Program-made: the position numbers and the translations under genes | Shown: positions 1 to 7,387 of the stretch, piece after piece | How the letters are laid out: each line of letters opens with the position of its first letter | Position numbering within the stretch: position 1 is the first letter of the stretch | Notes under the pieces: model-generated | What the model was told of the DNA's origin: nothing | Databases searched by the model: none | What the model saw: the letters and a program-made list of their open reading frames with translations, nothing else | Source: Bacteroidetes bacterium ADurb.Bin174 | GTDB taxonomy: Bacteria > Bacteroidota > Bacteroidia > Bacteroidales > Paludibacteraceae | Reading direction: 5' to 3' | DNA length: 64,000 nucleotides | Assembly (NCBI GenBank): GCA_002070265.1 | Contig: MWCX01000081.1 | Coordinates: 61,867-125,866, forward strand

Positions 1-590
1 TTCTTAACGCTGTTCTCACTTATTTTTCGGCTCACCGGACGAGGTCGGTCGGGCGCAGAAGCCTTGGTAGATTTGTGGAGATAAATATGCTGCCCTTACA
101 GGGCGCATGGTATTTTGGGTCATTATTAACCCCAGAGCGTTGCTCTGGGCTGACAAATTTTGCCCTTTCAGGGCGCGGCACACTCACAGATGATTAATAA
201 ATTTAGCTGCTGATCGACTAAGGAATTGTCCGTAGGACAAACACGTGAATAACCCCCGGATTCATCCGGGGTGGAAAGGTCGAGAATGGTAATAAAACTC
301 TGTAGGAGTTTCCCAAAATCCAAATTGTTAAACGCCTACAGCGTTTAAGCAGTCACACGTACTCAACTGCCCCCAATTAAAATTGGGGGTTATGCACGTG
401 AAACTTCTACGAAGTTAAAAAGCGTTGTGTTAGGAATATGTAACATATAATCTGCAGCCCTGAAGGGGCAATATACACTAGCCCAATGGCAACGCCTTGG
501 GGTTATATAAATGAAGAGAGAATACCGCGCCCTGTAAGGGCAGCATACATAGCCCATTGATGTATCATAAGCGTCCAATTGCTGCAATTA
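1..590. repeat. Cluster of short intergenic palindromes
   Basis: No credible gene lies here. The stretch is a chain of short hairpins with perfect 5-9 bp stems and 2-5 nt loops: GCCCT/AGGGC at 92-104, 162-174 and 529-541; CCCAGAGC/GCTCTGGG at 131-149; CCCCGGA/TCCGGGG at 254-271; AAACTC/GAGTTT at 295-311; AAACGC/GCGTTT at 330-346; CCCCCAATT/AATTGGGGG at 370-389; AACTTC/GAAGTT at 402-416; and an imperfect unit around 482-501. Stem sequences differ but the architecture is constant. Positions 40-104 also occur inverted at 12660-12725 and 13819-13880. The units resemble REP/RAYT-type palindromes, but no RAYT transposase is present in the window. Confidence 0.8.
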
Positions 591-657
591 TAAGATGCCT
601 TACTGGAAAATTTTATCTACATTTGTGCGTTATACATATGTATTATATCCTATCTAT

Positions 658-1914
658 ATGAGGAAGCTATATTTTTTATCCTTTATGCTCTTGATTAGCG
701 GGTCAATCCTGGCTGCAGAGCCTTACCGCACCCGCATCTTGGCTGATAACATCAGAACACTCACCATAGGCTTGGCGGATAATGCCACGGAGCTACCCAT
801 TTTAGAACTGAACGAAGACCAACAGCTTGAAATTCGCTTTGATGAAATGTCGCACGAAACACATCATTACGGTTATACCGTTTTGCATTGCAATGCCGAC
901 TGGACTCCTTCTGATTTGAGCACTTACGAATATCTTGATGGTTATACCAATGGTAATATCACCGATTACAATCGTTCCATCAACACTCATTATTTATACA
1001 CGAATTATCAGCTCAGGATACCTAATTACGATATGAACTTTAAAATATCCGGAAATTACGTGTTGTTGATTTATGAAGATAATAACAAAGATAAACTGAT
1101 AGCACAAGCCTGTTTTTCCATAGTGGAACCAAAAGTGAAAATTGATGCTGGGATTCGGGCAAATACGGATATTGAAATCCGTGGCAGATACCAACAACTT
1201 GATTTCGAAGTATTGCTGCAGGGTTATTACGTGCGCGATCCTATGTCGGAAATCAAGATGGTTGTCAGACAAAATGACCGGCTCGACAATGAAGTAAGGG
1301 ATATAAAACCGAATTATGTCACTGAATCCAAATTGTCCTTCATCAATAACAAAGATCTGATCTTTGAAGGCGGAAATGAATATCATAGCTTTGATATTTC
1401 CTCTGTTTACAACTTCAGCAGGAATATCGACCATTTTGAATTTACCAATAACGGATATGAGGTAATTCTTTTTCCCGATAAAATACAAAAAGGAAGTTAT
1501 ATACATGATTACGACGCCAATGGCAGGTTTCTCATCAATCATCAGGAAGCATTTGAAGATATACATACTGAAGCGGATTATGTGCATGTGCATATTAAAC
1601 TGATTGCCGACCGTCCGTTTTTTGACGGACAACTCTATTTGGGCGGAGGTTATAATTATAACCTGATAAACTATGACAACCGTTTAAATTACGATAATAC
1701 TGTACAAGCCTACACCAAAACCCTCTTACTCAAACAAGGAGGATATAATTATCAATACTGGTTTTTACCCAAAAATACTTCCAAAGCGACCGTCACCAGA
1801 GTAGATGGTTCCTACTGGGAAACGGAAAACGAATACACCATCTATGTGTATCATCGGGCGTGGGGGGAAAGATATGATAGGTTGATTGGGGTTGGGAGAA
1901 CTTATAATAACTAA
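658..1914 (+). CDS. T9SS plug protein (DUF5103 family)
   Basis: A 418-aa exported protein of the DUF5103 / T9SS plug family. In this family the protein blocks the periplasmic side of the SprA translocon of the type IX secretion system when no cargo is passing. The start chosen is the ATG at 658, because it gives a clean signal peptide (MRKLYFLSFMLLISGSILA, then AEP); an earlier in-frame ATG at 595 would add 21 residues without signal character. The mature part is beta-rich with many Tyr/Asn residues, and the C-terminus (YVYHRAWGERYDRLIGVGR) is characteristic of the family. It stands alone, followed by repeat DNA. It agrees with the T9SS sorting tails on proteins at 57094-61575. The family is confident; the molecular role is inferred from the family. 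Confidence 0.85.
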   Translation: MRKLYFLSFMLLISGSILAAEPYRTRILADNIRTLTIGLADNATELPILELNEDQQLEIRFDEMSHETHHYGYTVLHCNADWTPSDLSTYEYLDGYTNGNITDYNRSINTHYLYTNYQLRIPNYDMNFKISGNYVLLIYEDNNKDKLIAQACFSIVEPKVKIDAGIRANTDIEIRGRYQQLDFEVLLQGYYVRDPMSEIKMVVRQNDRLDNEVRDIKPNYVTESKLSFINNKDLIFEGGNEYHSFDISSVYNFSRNIDHFEFTNNGYEVILFPDKIQKGSYIHDYDANGRFLINHQEAFEDIHTEADYVHVHIKLIADRPFFDGQLYLGGGYNYNLINYDNRLNYDNTVQAYTKTLLLKQGGYNYQYWFLPKNTSKATVTRVDGSYWETENEYTIYVYHRAWGERYDRLIGVGRTYNN

Positions 1915-2162
1915 TAACTAAGAACTAAAAACGAAGAACGAAGAACGAAGAATGGAGAGTTAAAGTTTTAGAAGTCAAGTGGTTAGTAGTTTTTTAGAAG
2001 TTAATGAAGTTAGGGAAGTCAAAGAAGTTAGGTGTGTTCCGTGTTCCGAGGTTGCGAGTTCAGTTTTGGCTGTTAGTTCTTAGCCCTTAGTTCTTAGTTT
2101 TTAGTTTTTAGTTCTTAGTTTTTAGTTCTTAGTTCATCGTTCTTAGTTTTTCGTTTATAAAA
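1915..2162. repeat. Degenerate intergenic word repeats
   Basis: The stretch between the plug gene and the radical SAM gene consists of imperfect iterations of three words: aactaagaactaaaaacgaagaacg, gaagttagggaagtcaaagaagtt, and ttagttcttagttttt. The first and third are roughly reverse complements, so the region could fold on itself. The same words recur at 18124-18185, 27318-27345, 42885-43135, 43375-43556 and 44845-45083. I see no coding potential. Confidence 0.75.
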
Positions 2163-3137
2163 GTGTTCCGCTATACCAACTACAACACCATCCTCAAGAA
2201 TCAGTTTGCAAATCGGGTTCAAAAGATTTCGATCCATGCGGGCTTTACTTGTCCGAATCGAGATGGGAGCAAGGGATTGGGAGGATGTACCTATTGCAAC
2301 AATCAAGCTTTTGTGCCGGATTATTGTGAGCCTGTCAAATCCATTACACAACAAATTGAAGAGGGCATACAATTTTTTCGAAAGAAAGAGAAATATGCCA
2401 GTCAGGCTTACTTGGCTTATTTTCAGTCCTACACCAATACCTACGCCAACATAGATCACTTAAAATCTATCTACGGGGAAGCACTGCAACACCCGCAAAT
2501 CAAAGGGATAGTAGTGGGTACCCGTCCGGATTGCGTAGATGATGCAATCCTGGATTATTTTGCAGATCTATCGAGACAAACCTATGTCATGATTGAGTAC
2601 GGCATAGAATCGACCGATGATAAGACTTTGGAATTTATCAATCGCGGACACGACTACCAATCTGCTGTCGATGCCGTGCATGCTACTGCCCAACGCGGGA
2701 TCAATACTGCCGCACATATCATATTAGGTCTTCCCGGTGAAAGCAAGGAAACCATATTGTCTCATGCCGACAAACTGAACGCATTACCTTTAACAGCCTT
2801 AAAATTGCACCAATTGCAATTGGTCAAAGGCACCGTTATGGCAAAGCAATTTGAGACAAATCCCGAATTATTCCATCTTTTTCAATTGGATGAATATATA
2901 GATTTGGTGGTTGATTTTTTAGAAAGATTATCCCCCAACATAGCTGTAGAGCGCTTTGTGTCTCAATCACCCGACGGATTTGTGATTAAGCCGGACTGGG
3001 GTGTAAAGAATTTTGAATTTGTAGATAAAGTAAACAAAAGACTGAAGGAGCGGAATACCTGGCAGGGAAGATTGTGCGTTGCGAGTTCCGGGGTGCGCGG
3101 TGCGGGGTACGGGGTGCGTGTTCCGGGGTCACATTAA
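2163..3137 (+). CDS. YhcC-like radical SAM protein (TIGR01212 family)
   Basis: A 324-aa radical SAM protein of the YhcC/TIGR01212 type, cytosolic, of unknown substrate. The [4Fe-4S]-binding cysteines are Cys30, Cys42 and Cys45, in the C-x11-C-x2-C spacing typical of this family (CPNRDGSKGLGGCTYC). Residues such as VGTRPDC (about 120) and IEYGIES (about 142) and the LGLPGES motif match the family barrel. Translation appears to start at a GTG at 2163, since no nearby ATG fits. The last ~20 residues (VASSGVRGAGYGVRVPGSH) are encoded by intergenic word repeat and the stop codon lies in the IS256 remnant, so the original C-terminus has probably been replaced by read-through. The enzyme core is complete. 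Confidence 0.85.
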   Translation: MFRYTNYNTILKNQFANRVQKISIHAGFTCPNRDGSKGLGGCTYCNNQAFVPDYCEPVKSITQQIEEGIQFFRKKEKYASQAYLAYFQSYTNTYANIDHLKSIYGEALQHPQIKGIVVGTRPDCVDDAILDYFADLSRQTYVMIEYGIESTDDKTLEFINRGHDYQSAVDAVHATAQRGINTAAHIILGLPGESKETILSHADKLNALPLTALKLHQLQLVKGTVMAKQFETNPELFHLFQLDEYIDLVVDFLERLSPNIAVERFVSQSPDGFVIKPDWGVKNFEFVDKVNKRLKERNTWQGRLCVASSGVRGAGYGVRVPGSH

Positions 3138-3782
3138 ATTAATTTTTTTCAAACCTCTTCGTTGTAAATCCTTGAATATCGACTCCCAAGCCAAACTCCC
3201 CTCCGTAGGGTAATTATACACTCCCAAGACTTCTCGTGTCCTATCCGAACGAACAGCTAACAATGTGTAATAAGCCTCTTTGCTTACGCTGTCTCCATGA
3301 CGGGTAGGTATAAAACAAGCATCAATCATGACAATCGGATAATAGGACTCTAAAGGACGATTGAGCCACATACCAACCTCCTCTCTGGCGGTATCGAACA
3401 TACGGCTGACCTGGCTGCTACTGTAATGGGAACCGTAAATCTCTCCAAAAATATTCCCAACCTGTTCGGTGGTTAAACCCGATTTGTACAACTCAAAGGC
3501 AATGGATCGGGCTTCCTGTTCCTGATTCTTGAGCAAAGCCAAAATAACCGGATAAAAACCACCGTTACGTGTGCGAGGTATTTGGAGTTCAAGCATTCGT
3601 TTGTCACCAAATGCCTTACGGTTACGGAAACCATTACTGTAGTCAGAAACCTCGTTTTTGTAAGTCTCACGCTCGGATTTCATCAAAGCTTCTAAGCTTA
3701 ATTTTAAAATTGTGTTTAATCCGTCTTCTTTTTGTAGAATATCTTCCAATATTTTACTAACTTGCGGCTGTGTAAGGTGCAT
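3129..3782 (-). pseudogene. IS256-family transposase, C-terminal half missing
   Basis: 217 residues corresponding to the N-terminal half of a ~400-aa IS256/MULE-type DDE transposase. Family landmarks are visible: the N-terminal zone rich in KNEVSDYSNGFRNR, the HTH-like stretch GLTTEQVGNIFGEIYGSHYSSSQVSR, and the first catalytic Asp in VMIDACF. The second Asp and the Glu would lie in the missing half. The frame ends shortly after LQRRGLKKINLM where the element is cut off. It is not expected to be active. Confidence 0.85.
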
Positions 3783-3868
3783 AATCTTTAATTTTAAATT
3801 GTTTAATAGGTTTTTTTAAAATCAAAGATAGATAAAATGCGCTTTACACACTTTTGGGGACAGTATCC
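3129..3868 (-). mobile_element. Truncated IS256-family insertion sequence
   Basis: Remnant of an IS256-family element. The 5' end, relative to the transposase, is preserved: around 3845-3868 the reverse strand reads GGGGATACTGTCCCC followed by AAAAGTGTGTAAAGCGCA, resembling terminal inverted repeats of this family. The other end is lost, because the transposase breaks off half way at 3129 and abuts word-repeat DNA. No second inverted repeat or target duplication is visible, so the element should be immobile. Confidence 0.75.
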
Positions 3869-4036
3869 CCAAGTCACGCCACATACGAAATCATGAATAT
3901 TGCCGGTCAGGTGTTTGATTGCGGCAGTTTCAGCACAGCAACACAATTAAACCTTTCCCATCTCACATCCGGGATTTATTTGATTAAGATTGTGCAAGAT
4001 AATTTGCCTGTGGTAAGGAAGTTTGTGAAGAAATAA
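3869..4036 (+). pseudogene. Remnant T9SS type A C-terminal sorting domain
   Basis: About 55 codons encode a nearly complete T9SS type A sorting tail: YEIMNIAGQVFDCG, then LNLSHLTSGIYLIKI, ending VRKFVKK. This domain normally terminates large secreted or surface proteins. Here the reading frame emerges directly from the end of the IS256 remnant and nothing upstream encodes the cargo, so I read it as the last piece of a T9SS substrate gene destroyed by IS insertion and later deletion. A short ORF could start at an ATG (3854) inside the IS end, but it would have no signal peptide. Confidence 0.75.
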
Positions 4037-4102
4037 GGTAATAATCGAAGTACGAGACTGAGCTCGAATATCCCTCCCAATACGGAAAACAAAGTACCTA
4101 GT

Positions 4103-4987
4103 TTATATTGTTTCTGTTGCTTGTCTTTTTCGAGAATTATACTTTTTCACTCCCATTCTATAAATAACCAATATCAACGCAATGCCATAGATAATCTGAC
4201 GCATATTGGCGGCAATGGACGAAGGCATACCCACAAAACGCAATGCTTCCGGCAGAAGTACCAAAAACATTGCTGCAAAGAAAATCCCTTTCAGGTTACG
4301 CATACCGCCGATAATAACTATACTTAAAATAAATATGGATTCATCCACGGTAAAGCTGGTCGGGTCGATATAGCTGATATAGTGTGCATACAATACTCCG
4401 GCAATAGATGCCAACATTCCGCTAATAACAAACGATGTTATCTTGGCATTATGCACGTTTTTTCCCAAACTGTTGGTGTAAACTTCATCTTCGCTTAATG
4501 CCCGCAATACGGTGCCGAATGGCGATGATGTAATACGATGCAATAGATACCAGACCAATGCTGTAAACGTAGCCGAAAGCAACAGAAAAGAGATTTTGCT
4601 CTCGAATGCAAATCCCAATATCTTAAACGAAGGTATTCCCGGAATTCCCAAAGGACCATTGGTAATACTTTGCCAATTATTCATTATGGAAAAAATAACC
4701 ACCTGAATTCCCAACGTAATAATTATATAATAATCGTCAATGGTTTTTACTGCAACTTTGGAAACAATAAAGGCGATAATACCCGACAACAAAAGTGCCA
4801 CTAACAGATTAAGCAGAGAGGGTGTACCGAAGTTTACCGACATTAATGCGGTAGTATAAGCACCGATACCGTAAAATCCGGCATGAGCCAACGAAATTTG
4901 TCCGCTATAACCCGCCACCAAACTCAATGATTGCGAAAGTATGGTGTAAATACATATTAATATGGCAAGGTGTAAGATGTATTCCAT
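4103..4987 (-). CDS. livM: Branched-chain amino acid-type ABC permease LivM
   Basis: A 294-aa integral membrane protein of the LivM/BPD_transp_2 family, one of two permease subunits of a hydrophobic/branched-chain amino acid (HAAT) ABC importer. It contains about eight hydrophobic segments and the family signature GYSGQISLAHAGFYGIGAYTTAL at about residues 26-48. It is the last gene of the operon that begins at 12212. Its ATG overlaps the livH stop by one base (TAATG), indicating translational coupling. The length is normal. Substrate specificity cannot be read from sequence; the unusual operon partners argue against assuming leucine/isoleucine/valine. Confidence 0.88.
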   Translation of the reverse strand: MEYILHLAILICIYTILSQSLSLVAGYSGQISLAHAGFYGIGAYTTALMSVNFGTPSLLNLLVALLLSGIIAFIVSKVAVKTIDDYYIIITLGIQVVIFSIMNNWQSITNGPLGIPGIPSFKILGFAFESKISFLLLSATFTALVWYLLHRITSSPFGTVLRALSEDEVYTNSLGKNVHNAKITSFVISGMLASIAGVLYAHYISYIDPTSFTVDESIFILSIVIIGGMRNLKGIFFAAMFLVLLPEALRFVGMPSSIAANMRQIIYGIALILVIYRMGVKKYNSRKRQATETI

Positions 4988-5871
4988 TATATTTCCGCCT
5001 TTTTAATTCTTTTTCCACTAAATCCGTATGGTCTGAAATAGAGAAAAGCAATAAGAATAATATAAGCCGTGGCATTCATCCATTTGCTATCTAAATAGTA
5101 AGCTGCCAAATGTTGTGCCGTTGCCAACAGCAAGCAGCCCAACAATAAATAACGCATTTTACCCATACCGCCGATAATCATGGCTACTACGGCATAAAGC
5201 AACCAGTTAAATCCCATAGTGGGTGTCATATCGGTATCGGCAGCGATAAGAATTCCGGCACAGGCAGCCAATCCAGCCCCCAATATAAAACTCCATACAA
5301 CGGCTCTATTCCTTGATATACCGAAAATACCGCTTAACTCAGGATTGGACGATACCGCTTTTATTTGTCTTCCGATATTGGTCTTTTCTAAAAATAGCCA
5401 ACTCAATACCAATAGTACTATGCTTACAACTACTGTAATTATCTGCACATCGGTAATATATGCTCCCAAAAATTCATGCCCTGCTTTTACCTGCCAAGTA
5501 CGGAGACTTAAACTATCGTTACCCCATATTAACGAAATAACATTTTGAACAACAATGTATAAGCCTAAGGAAATTACCATCATTTGCCAACTTTCCAACT
5601 TTCTTTTTTGCAATGGTTTATAAATCCATTGGTTTATAGCAAGCATAAAAACGATGGTAAACCCTATTGAAGTTGGGATACTTATCCATAGCGAAAGGTC
5701 TAGTTGAATATTTGTAAAATAGGTGACATAAGCACCAAATACCAGAGCAATGGCATGTCCTATGTCAATAAACTTTAATGCATAGAAAATTACTGAAAAT
5801 GAATATGAAATAAGAAATAATATAAATGTAAGTACAAATATATTAATAGTTAATTGAGCAGTAATATCCAT
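4987..5871 (-). CDS. livH: Branched-chain amino acid-type ABC permease LivH
   Basis: A 294-aa permease of the LivH family, partner of the LivM protein encoded immediately downstream. It shows about eight transmembrane segments and the region DIGHAIALVFGAYVTYF (about 37-53), which corresponds to the conserved N-terminal motif of the family. The segment GISRNRAVVWSFILGAGLAACAGIL (about 185-209) matches the LivH EAA-like cytoplasmic loop and following helix. It lies 10 bp downstream of the radical SAM gene, so the two enzyme genes sit between the binding protein and the permeases of one transporter. Confidence 0.88.
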   Translation of the reverse strand: MDITAQLTINIFVLTFILFLISYSFSVIFYALKFIDIGHAIALVFGAYVTYFTNIQLDLSLWISIPTSIGFTIVFMLAINQWIYKPLQKRKLESWQMMVISLGLYIVVQNVISLIWGNDSLSLRTWQVKAGHEFLGAYITDVQIITVVVSIVLLVLSWLFLEKTNIGRQIKAVSSNPELSGIFGISRNRAVVWSFILGAGLAACAGILIAADTDMTPTMGFNWLLYAVVAMIIGGMGKMRYLLLGCLLLATAQHLAAYYLDSKWMNATAYIILIAFLYFRPYGFSGKRIKKAEI

Positions 5872-5881
5872 TATATATTTT

Positions 5882-7387
5882 TTAATTAAAATTTGAAGCT
5901 ATATAATTTGCATTTAAAATACCCTTATTTATGAGAAACTCAAAGTATTCAAGAAAAGAATTTCTTAAATATGAATGTGCTTTTATTTTATTTTTAACAT
6001 GCTCAATATATTTTGGATCTGTGTAAAAATCATTTACAATATTTGACTGCAAACTAACTAATTCATCCTTGTTAATTGATGGGTGATTTATTACTGGTTC
6101 TTCGGTTGTAAAGTTATCCATGTTAAATTTTTCAGGGAGATACAAGCGAGTATATTCATTCCAAATTTTCGTTCCTGGAAAAGGCGTAATAAATGATATT
6201 CTTATTTCATCTATCGGAAGAGTCTTAAGAAAATTGTTATAATTTTTAATTTTTTCTTTTGTGTCTTCAGGAAAGCCAATTATTAACAAAGCCTTAATTA
6301 TTAAACCTATATCATTTGCAGTATTTAATATTTCTTTATAATCAAGTTTATTTAAAGAATAATTGTCTTTTATTTTACTGGAAAAATCAGCTTCTGATTC
6401 AAGACCAATACTCAATTTTACACAGTTGGCTTCTTTCAACATATAAAGCATCTCATTATCTAATCTGTCAAGTCGGAATAATCCCCACCAATGAATAGGA
6501 AGATTTCGTTTAATAAATTCATTACAGAATTCAAATACCTTTTTCCTATTTAAGTTAAAAGTTAAATCAGGAAAATAAACTAAATTGGTACCGAATTCAT
6601 TGTGTAAATATTCGATTTCATCCACTACTTTTTCAGGAGATCGCCAAGCAACCTTCTTATTCCACACACTAACAGAAGAACAAAAAACACAAGCATAAGG
6701 GCACCCTCTCGAATAAAGAACCTGAGCAATGTTTTTTTGTTGAGATGGAGCAGGATATGCAATTTGATGTTGTCTTGCATTTGATAAGACTTCACGTTTT
6801 CTTTTAGGTAGAGGGAGCATGTCAGGATTCTGACAAATATCACGTGGTTTATTTTCAATTATTTTTCCGAGAGAATCTTTATACCAAATTCCCCTGATAT
6901 CCGAAAGACAACTATTAGAGATTAATGCTCCTATAAGTTCCTGCAATGTGAACTCACCTTCTCCTTTTACAACTATATCAACCTCTTTATTTTCAACAAC
7001 TTCTTTTGGAGCTGCCGAAGGATGATAACCTCCAAAAATAATGACAGGAGGCTTTTTCCCTAAATTCTTAAATAATGATTTAATTTTTGACGCTAATTGA
7101 AGGCAATACGAATACTGGTAAGTATAAACACTAAAACATACTGCAATTAGAGATTCTTCTAGCACTTCATTCAATAAAGTCTCTTCATCTATTAAACCAT
7201 AATAAATAGTAGATGAAACACCAACTTGTTCTAAGGCTGACTGTATATACTCCAAAGCAAGTGGCTCAAGGTTTGCCGTACGTACAAAACCATTTGTTTT
7301 ATAAAGAGTTCCTAATGGCTGAATAAGTAAAACTTTATTTGGATATTTTGTAATATCTTGCATCTGGTTCTGTGATATTATCAACAT
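5882..7387 (-). CDS. B12-binding-type radical SAM protein
   Basis: A 501-aa protein with the architecture of the cobalamin-binding-type radical SAM class. Residues ~15-155 form a Rossmann-like B12-binding-type domain (VLLIQPLG, AVCFSVYTYQ, VIIFGGYHPSAAP, DIVVKGEGE). A radical SAM domain follows with the cluster motif C229-x3-C233-x2-C236 in SRGCPYACVFC, then GLFRLDRLD, SIGLES and LLIGFPEDTKE. Enzymes of this class carry out methylations, ring contractions or other radical chemistry; the substrate is unknown. It overlaps the HD-protein gene upstream by 53 bp (or 29 bp if the ATG at 7363 is used) and precedes livH by 10 bp. The gene is markedly A/T-rich. Family is confident; reaction and link to the transporter are not known. 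Confidence 0.85.
   Translation of the reverse strand: MLIISQNQMQDITKYPNKVLLIQPLGTLYKTNGFVRTANLEPLALEYIQSALEQVGVSSTIYYGLIDEETLLNEVLEESLIAVCFSVYTYQYSYCLQLASKIKSLFKNLGKKPPVIIFGGYHPSAAPKEVVENKEVDIVVKGEGEFTLQELIGALISNSCLSDIRGIWYKDSLGKIIENKPRDICQNPDMLPLPKRKREVLSNARQHQIAYPAPSQQKNIAQVLYSRGCPYACVFCSSVSVWNKKVAWRSPEKVVDEIEYLHNEFGTNLVYFPDLTFNLNRKKVFEFCNEFIKRNLPIHWWGLFRLDRLDNEMLYMLKEANCVKLSIGLESEADFSSKIKDNYSLNKLDYKEILNTANDIGLIIKALLIIGFPEDTKEKIKNYNNFLKTLPIDEIRISFITPFPGTKIWNEYTRLYLPEKFNMDNFTTEEPVINHPSINKDELVSLQSNIVNDFYTDPKYIEHVKNKIKAHSYLRNSFLEYFEFLINKGILNANYIASNFN

Noticed and set aside
390-587. 65-codon minus-strand frame upstream of the plug gene
   Set aside because: It is a translation of the palindrome cluster, has no start context and no protein-like pattern.
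1-590. CRISPR array
   Set aside because: The palindromes differ in sequence and spacing and there are no cas genes.
3854-4036. 60-codon ORF as an independent gene
   Set aside because: Its start lies in the IS end and its body is a T9SS sorting tail without signal peptide or cargo, so it is a gene remnant.
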